Part shown: one piece after another, positions 1 through 11,118 of the stretch
How the letters are laid out: the number at the start of each line of letters is the position of its first letter
Numbering within the stretch: the stretch's first letter is position 1
Source of the DNA: Pogostemon cablin
Taxonomy: Eukaryota; Streptophyta; Magnoliopsida; Lamiales; Lamiaceae
Assembly: GCA_023678885.1 (NCBI GenBank)
Contig: CM043005.1
Span: forward strand, 1,064,814-1,128,813
DNA length: 64,000 bases
Direction of reading: 5' to 3'
Notes under the pieces: generated by a model
Told to the model about the DNA's origin: nothing
Databases searched by the model: none
The model's input: the letters and a program-made list of their open reading frames with translations, nothing else
Program-made: the position numbers and the translations under genes

Positions 1-1
1 A

Positions 2-3000
2 CTCCTTACTAATTTAATTGTGTTAAGTATGAATGATTATGATATCATATTGGGTATGGATTGGCTGTCAAAGTACGGTGCTACAATAGATTGTCAGAAA
101 AAGAGTATCATTTTTTAGCCATTGGGTGGAGAACCATTCACTTTTGTTAGGATCAAGAAGAATTTTAGATTTCCGATGATATCAGCAGCAAAAGCACATC
201 GGTTGTTGGAAAGTGGTTGTGAGGGGTATCTGGTGAGTGTAATGAATGTTGAGGGGCAGCAATGTCCAGTTCTCGGTGATGTACCAGTAGTTCGGGAATA
301 TCTGGAGGTATTTCCAGATGATCTTTCAGGTTTGCCACCAGACCGGGAAATAGAGTTTGTTATTGAGCTACAACCAGGAATGACCCCTATATCTAAAGCG
401 CCATACAGAATGGCACCAGCTGAACTGAAGAAATTGAAGATACAGTTACAAGAGTTGCTAGACAAAGGATTCATCCAACCTAGTTTCTCACCTTGGGGAG
501 CACCAGTTCTGTTTGTTCGAAAGAAGGATGGCACATTGAGGATGTGCATCGATTATCAGGATCTCAACAAAATTACGGTGAAGAATAAATATCTATTACC
601 TCGCATTGATGATCTATTTGATCAGCTACAGGGTGCAGCTATCTTTTCGAAGATTGATTTACGGTCGGGGTATCATCAGTTGAAAATAAAGAAGGAGGAT
701 ATCCCAAAGACTGCATTCAGTACAAGGTACGGGTACTATGAGTTCTTAGTGATGATGTTTGGATTAACAAATGCTCCTGCAGCATTTATGGATTTGATGA
801 ATAGAGTATTTCAAGAATTTCTCGATTAATTTATGATTATGTTTATCGATGATATTCTGATTTACTCTAAGAATAAGGAGGATCTGCTCTACACTTGAAA
901 AAAGTGTTAGAGATTCTGAAGGAGAGGCAGTTGTATGCAAAGTTCAAGAAGTGTGAGTTTTAGTTAGACCGAATTGTTTTCTTGGGACACGTGGTATCGG
1001 GAGAAGGAATTTTAGTGAATCCAGGTAAAGTAATAGCAATCCATGATTGGCCACAACCCTCAAATCCCACTGAGGTTCGTAGCTTTCTTGGATTGGCGGG
1101 ATATTATCGAAGGTTTGTTGAAGGATTTTCTAAGATTGCTTCACCATTAACACAGTTGACCAGGAAGAATGTGAAGTTCACATGGACGGAGGCATGTGAA
1201 CAGAGTTTTCAAGAATTGAAGAGACAGTTGACATCAGCACCTATCTTAACTATTTCTACGGAGACAGGAAACTTCAAGGTTTACAGTGATGCTTCAAAGA
1301 ATGGTCTTGGATGTGTATTGATGCAGAATAGGAAAGTGATAGCGTATGCATCCAGACAGTTAAGGGAGTATGAGAAAAATTACCCAACTTATGATTTAGA
1401 GTTAGCCACAGTGGTGTTTGCACTAAAAATTTGGAGGCATTATCTGTATGGGGAACGTTGTGAAATCTATAGTGATCATAAGAGTTTGAAGTACTTTTTC
1501 ACTCAGAAAGAGTTGAATATGAGGCAAAGAAGATGGTTGGAATTGGTGAAGGATTACGATTGTGTTATCAATTACCATCCGGGAAAAGCCAATGTGGTTG
1601 CTGATGCATTGAGCCGAAAGGTAATACAGAGTGTAGCTGCTATGACCATAAATCAGAAACCAGAGTTGTTTGATTTGCAAAGGGTGGGTGTGGAGATCAT
1701 TCAAGAAGTATCGTTGGAAGCAAGGATGGCAGCTCTGACACTTCGACCAACTTTGATGGATAAGATTCGACAGGGCCAACAGAAGGATAAGTTGTTTGAC
1801 AAGATAAAGAATGATATCAGCTATGGAAAGTCTTCTGACTTCCAATTAGGAGATGATGGCGTGATTCGTTATGGAGGTCGATTATGTCTATCTGAAGTGG
1901 ATGACGTTCGGAAAGAAGTGATGGCAAAAGCTCATTAAACACCGTACTTTGTACATCCAGGAGCTACTAAGATGTATAGAGATTTGAAGTCACATTATTG
2001 GTTGCCAGGGATGAAGAGAGATGTTGCTCGATATGTGGAGCAATGTTTGACTTGTCAGCAAGTCAAAGCCTAGCATCAAAGACCAGCAAGAACCTTGGAA
2101 CCTCTATTTATTCCAGAGTGAAAGTGGGAGAACATTACCATGGATTTCGTTATCAGGCTACCGAAGATAGTGAAAGGTCACGATGCCATTTAGGTTATCG
2201 TGGATCGATTGACTAAGTCAGCTCATTTTCTTCCTATATGCTCTACGTATTCTATGGATCGCTATGCACAGATATATATTCAAGAGATTGTCAGACTCCA
2301 TGGAGTACCACTTATTATTGTTTCAGATAGAGACACAAGATTCTTGTCAGCTTTCTGGAAGAGTTTACATAAGACGTTGGGGACACAGTTATCTTTCAGC
2401 ATAACATTCCATCCACAGATAGATGGTCAATCATAGCGTACAATACAAATCTTAGAGGATATGCTCAGAGCGTGTGCGTTGAATTTTCAAGGTCAGTGGA
2501 GTAAATTTTTGCCTTTGATAGATTTTTTGTACAACAATAGTTATCAGTCTACTATCGGGATGGCTCCATATGAAGCATTGTATGGGAGAAAGTGTAGATC
2601 TCCAGTACATTGGGATGAAGTTGGAGAAAGGAAACTTTTGAGTCCAGACTTGATTCGTGAAATATCAGAAGCTCTTACCCGTATACGAGAGAAGATGAAA
2701 GTTGCTCAAGATTGGCAGAAGAGTTATACAGACAAACGGAGGAGAGAATTGGAATTTGAAGTGGGTGACCAAGTATTTTTGAAAGTATCTCCAATGAAGG
2801 GGATAATGCGGTTTGGAAGGAAAGGGAAACTCAGTCCAAGATATGTTGGTCCGTTCACTATCATTGAGAGAATTGGCAGCGTTGCCTATAAGTTGGAGTT
2901 ACCAGCATCGATGTCTAAAGTACATGACGTGTTTAATGTGTCTGTGTTGAGGAAGTATGTTCCAAATCCATCTCATATTCTCTGGCAGGAACCAATTGAG

Positions 3001-3180
3001 TTAAAAGAAGATTTGAGTTATGAGGAAGTATCAGTTGAGATCTTGTGGCGAGAAGTGAAGAAGCTCATAAATAAAGAAATACCATTAGTAAAGGTATTAT
3101 GGAGGAACCAGTTAGTTGAGAGGCCACTTGGGAAAGAGAGGACGAGATGATGGCTAAATATCCAGACCTCTTCAGGTTTT
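2..3180 (+). pseudogene. Decayed Ty3/gypsy (Tekay-type) pol polyprotein, 3' part
   Basis: Remains of a chromovirus pol gene; its gag and 5' LTR lie left of the window. Order: end of protease (2-115, with the DYDIILGMDWL stretch), reverse transcriptase (about 300-980, FIDDIL active site near 845), RNase H (about 1270-1620, YSDAS and ADALSRK), HHCC zinc finger (about 1950-2070), integrase core (about 2140-2500) and a C-terminal tail with GRKGKLSPRYVGPF. It is dead. In-frame stops lie at 116, 827, 961, 1936, 2071, 2119, 2191 and 2434, there is a frameshift with a small deletion near 885-892, and a second frameshift near 3120 displaces the end of the chromodomain-like tail (YPDLF, about 3160). 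At 961, 2119 and 2191 the stop stands where the family normally has tryptophan, as expected from G-to-A decay. The Tekay assignment rests on the RT/RNase H/integrase wording, known for that lineage. Confidence 0.9.
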
Positions 3181-3213
3181 CGAGGACGAAATTTTTATAA
3201 GGTGGGGAGGATA

Positions 3214-5233
3214 TGATACCCGAACTTCTCACTATTCATGTGCCAATATAATTTAATTTGTGTTATGTGCATTTTATAATTATGTGATAATAATGTGGCC
3301 ATTATGTGATAATTATTTCTACATTTTATTTATCTTCACATTTTTATTTGAGACATCCGTGATAAAAATGGTGATAATATGTGAATATAGGTATGCATAA
3401 ATATTTACGTGCATTAATTTAGATATATAATTAAATTGTCTTATGTGTATAAATACAGTATTTCTTAATTATTAAGTATCATACGTGTTCTCGTAATAAT
3501 AATGGTAAGAAAATGTACACGTATGTGTATTAATTTGTAAATGTATTATATCTTAGCTATTAAGTATTACACGTATATTTGTAATAGATAATAATAATAA
3601 TATTAATATTATTAATAAAAAAAGAGATAAGTACCAACAATGCTCCTGCGTGGTTAATTGACAACCAAAACTTTATTTTGGTCAGTAATTGACCACGTAT
3701 TTCGGTGGCGTTACTCAAACTCAAACCCCATATGTGTATATATTAGAATTTTGGGGTGAGAACCCTATTCATTTTGGGATTAACAGCATAGTTCGAAAAA
3801 AAAAAAAGAGGAAAGAGAGAGAAGGAGAGAGGAGAGAAAGGAGGAAAAGAGGGAGCGTGCCGGAACGTGCTTGCCGGGACGGGAGATAGCAGATTAGTTA
3901 CAGTTCTTTACAGGGTTTATATTACTGTCGAAATCCAGGTAAGTAGAAGTCCAACTACAATGCATAAACATGTTGTTTGTGAGTTATTTGTGATCAATAT
4001 GTGATAATTATGTTGTGGATTATTTGTAATTGGTTTAATTACGATATGAATTATTTGAGATTAATTTGTTATACAAGCTGTGGATTTATGTGATTTGGAG
4101 AAAATATGGTTTATATTCAACACTATTATTTATAAATTATTTGTGATAATTTTGCGATACAAGTTGTGGATCTGTGTGATTTGAAATAATATCATTGTCC
4201 TATATAGATCTGTATAATTGGAAATTGTTGAAAATATATTTGTATGGCTTGAGAAGATATTGGTTATAAGGATCTGTAGGATCCAAGATTAAGTTGTTAT
4301 TCCAAAAAGAGATCCGTGTGATCCAAGGTGAAGTGGTTATTCTATAAATGGATCTATGTGATTGAGGTGAAGTTGTTATTTTATAAGTGGATTTGTGTGA
4401 ATTGAAATTAAGTTGTTACTTGATTGTTATTAAATGTTAATATTGATATTGTAAATGGCTTATGATGCACATTTAATTATTTTGGGTGCATACCATGCAT
4501 AAACATGAAAAGTGTTTTCCTCAAAATTAATAAGATACTAATGGTGTGTGCGGCCACTATATATGTATCTCTATCAGGGTTCGAAAAAATCGTTCCCGAT
4601 ACTTTATTAGGGTTCGGAAAAATCGTCCCCAACACTCTGCCATGGTTCGGAAAAATTGTTCTCAGTATTATATTCAGGGATCGGAATTGATCCGACACTA
4701 TGTGTGTCTATTGAGCTCCTTTGGGATGCATATCATAAGTGTATCATGGGGATCCCGCCACGTGAACAGTTTTCAAAATAAATAGGCGATAGAGAACTAA
4801 ATGCATTTTCATGCACTAACATGTATGATCTCTACTTACTGAGATTTTTGTCTCACTAGTTTATGCATTATAGGTGAGCTTGTTGATGATTGAGTTTGTG
4901 ATGCAACTGTGCAAGCTGTGGAGCTCCTACAGGGTTTTGAGCGGATGTACATAGATGACGACCTGTTAGGCTATGCCGTGGATTTATTTTGTCTCCGCTA
5001 ATGTTTTGTTAGGTCATATAATAAGTATTATTTGTTAGGTCATATAATAAGTATTGTCACGAGTTTGTGTGGTTTGAAGTGGTGTCAGAAACCAGTTACG
5101 TATGTTGAATTGGTGTTATAGTATTGGTTATAAACATATTATGTGAAAAAATAATTTTATGCAGGTTTTTATAATGAGGATATTTATGTTAAATAGTATT
5201 TGAATGTTTAAGTTGGTAAGGTAGGTCGTGTCA
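3214..5233 (+). mobile_element. 3' LTR of the Tekay-type element, with polypurine tract just before it
   Basis: A purine tract, AAGGTGGGGAGGA (3199-3211), follows the end of the pol remains, as expected of a polypurine tract. The sequence after it starts TGATACCCGA, and 2.0 kb later a GTGTCA end (5228-5233) gives a matching TG...CA inverted terminus. Inside are a TATAAATA box near 3449, a GA-rich stretch near 3800-3850 and a triple repeat of a GGTTCGGAAAAATCG-like unit at about 4577-4660. The 5' LTR is outside the window, so the right border is inferred from the terminal inverted repeat only. TAATG at 5234-5238 would be the target duplication, but this cannot be checked here. Confidence 0.65.
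4577..4665 (+). repeat. Short tandem repeat inside the Tekay LTR
   Basis: Three consecutive units of roughly 42-45 bases share GGTTCGGAAAAATYGT followed by a YCCYRAYACT-like stretch. They create short open frames on both strands that are not genes. Confidence 0.6.
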
Positions 5234-6071
5234 TAATGTGTTGTTTACCGGATCTCCGCGAAATTGAGATTTAGGATCTGATTCTACCAAATATTGGTTG
5301 GACCGGTCTCACTATAGTCTCTCTCAAACTTGACATAAAAGAATTTCTTAAAATCCGTGAGGCCACTGCTACACATTCCTTCTTTAATTAATCTTCTATT
5401 GTTGAATCATCAAAGAATTTCTTAAAATCCGTGAGACCACTGCTACACATTCCTTCTTTAGTTAATCTTCTATTGTTGAATCATCCGATGATTGATCACC
5501 CGGTTACGCAATTGTTATATTTAAGTGATGTATGAGAATGTAAAACATAAATCCTTTTTAGTTGGGATGAAGCAGTGGAGAAAAGGGGGACACCGCCAAT
5601 CAGAGTGTAAGAACTGACAACTCTCCTTACGTAATTATAGGGACAAAGGCTTGTATAGGTAGATATGATTGTTGTAATGTATGTATATTAATTCTGTTTA
5701 CAGGCAATATAATCGCGAGATTCGAAGAGGTTTTATTGGGCACTGATTAGACCCAAATAGACTCCTCCAATATGATTTTGTTAATTCTAATATGATCATT
5801 CATCCAAAATATTTACTTGAAAGAATTTGACAGTTGGGTTTCCATATAATCGCTAATTAATAGATTTACTGCAAATGAATTGAAGTGGTGATATGTTGGA
5901 TGAGTGTTGTTCCCCAAAAAATCTTAAATTGTTATGAATATGCACGCTATGTGTTTGTATAATTGCTAATACCACTTATGGGGAAATGGACCTTTGTTAC
6001 ACTGTTCTGTTTGTCTTGTAATTTTTGTTTGAAAGTTTCCCTCTTAGTCTTAGGTTCTTGAGGAGAAGAGA
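5234..6071. other. Stretch upstream of the PP2C gene
   Basis: This lies between the LTR and the phosphatase start codon. It holds a 74-bp tandem duplication (listed separately) and AT-rich sequence. The last 100 bases before 6072 are T-rich, then purine-rich, and presumably hold the promoter or 5' UTR. No clear TATA box was singled out. Confidence 0.4.
5338..5485 (+). repeat. 74-bp tandem duplication
   Basis: Two head-to-tail copies (5338-5411 and 5412-5485) differ at two positions (GAGGCC/GAGACC and AATTAA/AGTTAA). The near identity suggests a recent duplication. Confidence 0.9.
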
Positions 6072-8154
6072 ATGTCGATGAGCTTGACTATGAAAGGCCT
6101 TGCAATAATATTGTCAATGGAGTTATGTTCCTTGGTATATGCCGCTGATCATGGGGTTACTGTATCCTGCATGATGGCATATGAAGAAGGTGGAGCTCCT
6201 GCCGTTTTTAGTTCATTAGAGTGCCCTCGATGGAGTTTCTCTGCTGAATCTTTGAACTCATCAAAGAATTGTGTGTTTGACACACTTCAAGGACATCGAG
6301 AATATCAAGAAGATCGTGTAACATGCGATCTTGAATTGAAACTACCATTTTTTTCAGGTGACCCAACGGTCTATCCGTGCCACAGTCTCATTTATCTTGA
6401 TGGTTTCTTGTGTGGATTGTGTCCAACACTAGTTCTCAAAATTGAGCCTGCATAGTTGTAATCTATTTAAAACTTAAGTTAGATACCAGATTGAAGTGGT
6501 GGCTTAATAGTAAAAGAATGTTATTTTGGAGCTTGTAAGTTCATTTCAATTTCTTTGAGAAGCCAAGCATACTGATCTTTTGAAGTTTGATCATTCACAG
6601 GTGAAGGGCCATCTGAGGAGATTACTGTTGGTATTGCAGCTATATTCGATGGTCACGGAGGCGATGAAGCCAGTGAGATGGCTTCAACAAAAATTATCAA
6701 TTACTTTCTGTTACATGTTGTGTTCACCACGTACAAGCAAGGGCTTTCAAGCAATAATGAGAATTCCAACTCAAATACAGTTGAAAGGTTATTGTCCACT
6801 GATTTTGAAGAACTATAATTAGTAATATCATTTTCATATTCTTCGTTGAACACAAATGATACTATTGGTTAGGATGACTTGAACAAAAATTACATTATTA
6901 TTAAGAGAAGGAGGTTAATGCTGAAATCTCATAATCTGTCTCTAACTTAAGAATCAACCTCTGATTTTTCATTTTGAGTTTGTTATTTGAGTTCGAGGAA
7001 GGTCATCCCAAGTGTCGTAGTAAATGGTTGGGTCATATTATATGAAACTCTAGCCTTTTCATCTTGAAATGTCATCACTGTAATAACTTCATTGCTATTT
7101 GTAAAATATGTAATCCTTTATTTGATCAAACAATTCTAATTCTGTCTAATAATTGTGGTAAAGCTAATGCAGTTCAAATAGAACACCACAGGTGACTGAT
7201 CATCATTCCCTCCATCTAATTTTAAAGGAAGCACTGTTGAAGGCCATTCTAGATATTGATTTAGAATTTTCGAAGGTATACATCCTTTTACTGCTTCTCC
7301 GTTATGTTCCAGAGCTAGCAACATGATTCATGCTCATTTTCTTGTCTCCAGGAAGCTTTGGACAAAGGCTTTATTTCAGGGTCTACTTGCACTATCGTTC
7401 TTTTGTTTAAGGGTCAGTTTCTTCTTGTCAATATTGGGGATTCAAAGGCACTTCTCTGCTCTCAAAAACTTCTCCCCCATAGTGAAGGTAAAAAACATTT
7501 CCCTAATAGAACAAGTCATTCCTTGTCTCCTCAGTGTCACCATTTTGAAACAGCGAATTTGATCAACTCATGCCTAAGTTTCTCCCTTCTATACAGACGC
7601 TTTCTCGGGAGAAGTGTATCCGGAGGAACTGACAAGGGATCATCATCCTGATAGAGAGGATGAGAAGGCCAGAATTAAAGCAGCCGGTGGCTTCATTACT
7701 CAGCATGGCATTCCTCGTGTCAATGGTATACTGGCCCTGTCTAGAGCCATTGGCGATGTGAATTTGAAAAGGTAAAGTTTTCCATCAGCTACATTCTCAA
7801 ATTACCTGCAGTTTAATGCACAACTTGCGTCTTTTAAAGCTCGTGTCGATGTGTATGCATGTGTTTGTTCCTACTAGATATGGTGTTATAGCGGACCCTG
7901 AAATCACTGATTGGAGAAGTGTCAACCCTGAAAACCATCATTTGGTATTGGCATCTGATGGTATATTCGAGACATTGACTCCCCAGGATGTATGTGACCT
8001 TTTACACATTTCGCCATCGTCTGAACATGTTACTGCACCCTCATTACCCAACCGGATAGTTCGTCGTGCATTCATAAGAGGCAGTACTGATAACCTATCA
8101 GCCATTGTGGTTTCAGATCTTGATAGTTTCATAGAGGGCACATGTAATACGTAG
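6072..8154 (+). CDS. Probable protein phosphatase 2C (PP2C 51-like), six exons
   Basis: Predicted PPM-family Ser/Thr phosphatase that removes phosphate using two metal ions. Exons: 6072-6357, 6601-6787, 7173-7275, 7352-7487, 7597-7771 and 7878-8154, with GT-AG borders and phases that all close (1164 nt, 387 residues). The second donor and third acceptor were chosen because the obvious alternatives run into stops. Catalytic motifs are all present: REYQED (about residue 78), FDGHGG (about 112), SGSTCT, NIGDSKALL, LTRDHHPDRED, LALSRAIGD, LASDGIFE and GSTDN near the C-terminus. Residues 1-25 are hydrophobic after MSMSLTMK, so a signal peptide or anchor is likely. This and the EGGAPAVF...CPRW segment match the Arabidopsis PP2C 51 group. 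The part between CDLL and the final motif is shorter than usual. Function is inferred from family; the substrate is unknown. Confidence 0.85.
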
Positions 8155-11118
8155 AAATATTTTGCATATTGCTTCCATAACTTGATAGGTTATAAAGTGA
8201 TGTCTAATTTGGCCTTGATTTTTTTTGCAACAATTTGGCGGGTTTGAATTCCTATTACTCAATGGTGTTTTTATTCCATTTTCTGTAACATTTTTTTTTA
8301 TCTAAATATTACTCCTACCCTAAAAAATATCATTACTCAATGATGTTTTTATTTCATATTCTGTAACATATTTTTATTTAAATATTACTGTACTCTTAAA
8401 AAATTATCATTACTCAATGGTGTTTTTATTTCATATTCTATAACATTTTTTTTATTAAAATATTATATCCTAAAAATTTATCATTAATTCCTTATACACT
8501 TGATGGTTATTTATTAATAAGTATAGTAAAATGGAATATCAAATATGTAATCCCATTTGAATTTGGCCTTGGTTTGTTTCAGCCTAACAGCAAACATAGC
8601 TAACAAAATATTTTTACAATCATTTTTATTGTGCACGTCTTTTTTCATGTTAGTAATTTTGTTATTCTGATCAGTTCTTTAAAATTACTTGATTTAGCTA
8701 ATTAGGATGAAAAAAATAAGTGGACGACAAATCAGATTAGAGCGTGTATTGCACCGATTGTACATACCACCTTATTTTATGAATGGGAACAAATTATACC
8801 CATAAAAGAGTAAAACGAATTGGAAAACAAATTATACCCATAAAAGAGGATTAAAACCAGGTACAAAAAACCAACAAGAGTGAAATTATACCCGTATCCA
8901 TAAAATTAGCACTTAAAACAATAATCTTAGGAAAGATTTGTGTGAGACTTTTTTTTTTTAAATTGTTATCACATTTTATTAAAAATAATATTATTATTTT
9001 TCATTAAAAATATTATCATTTTTTATTTATGCTACGAATTGTTCATGAAATAATTTATTACATTACTATCACTTTTCATTAATTCGAGTAACACTTTTTA
9101 TTAAAAAAATTTCACTTCTCATCCGTCAAATAATTATCTTTTCGCAAAACAATCTCAAACAAATATTTGTCCTAATCAAAATAAACCACCATAATATCAC
9201 ATAAACTACAACGGTGACATTATACTCATTCTTTAATATTAACACTATTATTTTGTTTTTAATTTCAAGTTTCCAAAATCTACACATAGATCTATAGAAA
9301 AACCACCAATACATACATCTAAAACCGCATTAATCTTGAATTCACACATGTTCCATGCTTTATTTCTCGGTCGCTTGTGTTCCAGGTACGTAAAGTGTAT
9401 AAGGGCACACACTTTTTATTTTAAAAAGTATACATTTTAATTAATAAGGGTACATCATTTTATTCTAAAGGGCATACATTTTTCATTAATATTTTTTATT
9501 TTTTTCAAAAAATAAAAATTACACATCTTTATACTAAATGATATATAATTTAATTCAAAAGGATATGGGCGCCCACCATGCGCACAGCGTGGCCCAGGAC
9601 ACACAATTTTTTGCTTTATTTCTCCTTAATTACAATTCTTTCTCTCATTGCTTACATCTTTCACTCACATAATTAATAATATTATCTTAATACATACTCT
9701 CCGTCAAGACCATAGGTACACATTCGTTTTTTGCACGTGAATTACAAAATATTATTATTTTATGTGTAGTTGATAATTGTATTATTAGTAAATAGTAAAC
9801 CATATACATCGTTTTACTATAGGAAGAAAATAAAAACCTTTGAACAGAACACTCAATATAATAAAATAAGGGCTTTTTTAGTGTTATCATTCATATCTTC
9901 CTTAATTAAGGTTTTTTCACTCTTTTCTTATATCTTTCACTCAAATAAATTAATATTATCTTAATACATATCATCACTCATATTTTACAAATTGAACCCA
10001 TGACAACTAACACATTTCTTTAAAATAGAAAAACACTCTAACTAATCTCTTAATCCACATTATTTTTAAAAAAATCGCCCCATCCAAAAGACATAAGCTT
10101 CACATTTTATTATCATTATTCATGATTTTCATAACCACATGAACATCAAACAGACCGACCAACAAGGTGAAACAAGCCATGAACCATTAGGTTGCTCATA
10201 CAACCGATTGAAAGCCATGCATTGCCATCAAATTATATTAATACAAATTTGAATGTAATCTAAATCTAACTAAATTAAGAGCCGACATACAAAACCATAA
10301 TAAATAAATAATTCACCCTTTAACTCTACATAGACGTTAATGAATCGTGATATAGATTCAGTGATTCACCAATCCTCAATTTCAATCCCGTTAGGGGAGG
10401 TCAATCATGAACTTAAATGCATATGGTGAAACATCAACATATCATATCACAATAATAACCTATTTAATTCATTTCCACATAATGGTAGTTAAAGAGTATT
10501 TTAAATCCCATCTGTCTCGTCTCACAAAATAGAATCTGATAAAATAAATTTTATGTCGAAAGTGATGAACATAAGTTACCTCTGAAGCCAAATCGCACAA
10601 CTTGCCAAGTGAAGGTTAAATTAACAAGTCATTGATCATCTCGTTACTCAGAGTACAGGGGGTGTGATTTAATAGAAACTCAATCCTATGTTAAGGAATG
10701 GAATAGTGCATAATTAAATGGGGCATGATAATCAACAAGGAACTTTTGATTAAACCACCTGCATTCTCAATCATATCTGATCAAATTGCCAGATATTGGA
10801 ATTGGTAGTGGATCAATTCAACTAAGAAATGAAATTAATTGGAGTGTAACTAAACCTAACAGAGACAAGATGCTGCCGGCTACATCTCTCCAGAAACAAG
10901 CTACGAAATACAAGACAACAATTTTTTTTATTTTTTGGGATGGTGGGGGGTGGGGTGGGTAATCAATTAACCAACTAGGAGTTCCTCCACTGAAAGGTGA
11001 TGAAAGTTACCGAACGAGACAATTGCATCCATCAGCACATTCGCAGCCACAGTGATCAAAAGTGAATCCAATTCAAGCTGCAAAAATTGAAGCAATCAGC
11101 AACGATGGAGCAGTCCAA
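8155..11118. other. Long AT-rich intergenic stretch after the PP2C gene
   Basis: No gene was found between the phosphatase stop codon and the PEAPOD terminal exon. It contains the 77-bp tandem repeat (8254-8490), two copies of an ATTATACCCATAAAAGAG motif (8793 and 8828), a terminal-repeat-poor AT tract at 8940-9300, and a GC-rich island near 9570-9600. The open frames here are short and low in complexity. The 3' UTR of the PEAPOD gene probably extends below 11119. Confidence 0.5.
8254..8490 (+). repeat. Three-copy 77-78-bp tandem repeat
   Basis: Copies start at 8254, 8332 and 8409, each with ATTACTCAATGRTGTTTTTA, then a T-rich run and TAAATATTACT. The array begins 100 bases after the PP2C stop codon, so it could be in that gene's 3' UTR or terminator region. 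Confidence 0.85.

Noticed and set aside
9126..9964. Short frames on both strands in the AT-rich region after PP2C
   Set aside because: They are composed of AT-rich codons with no family similarity or splice context.
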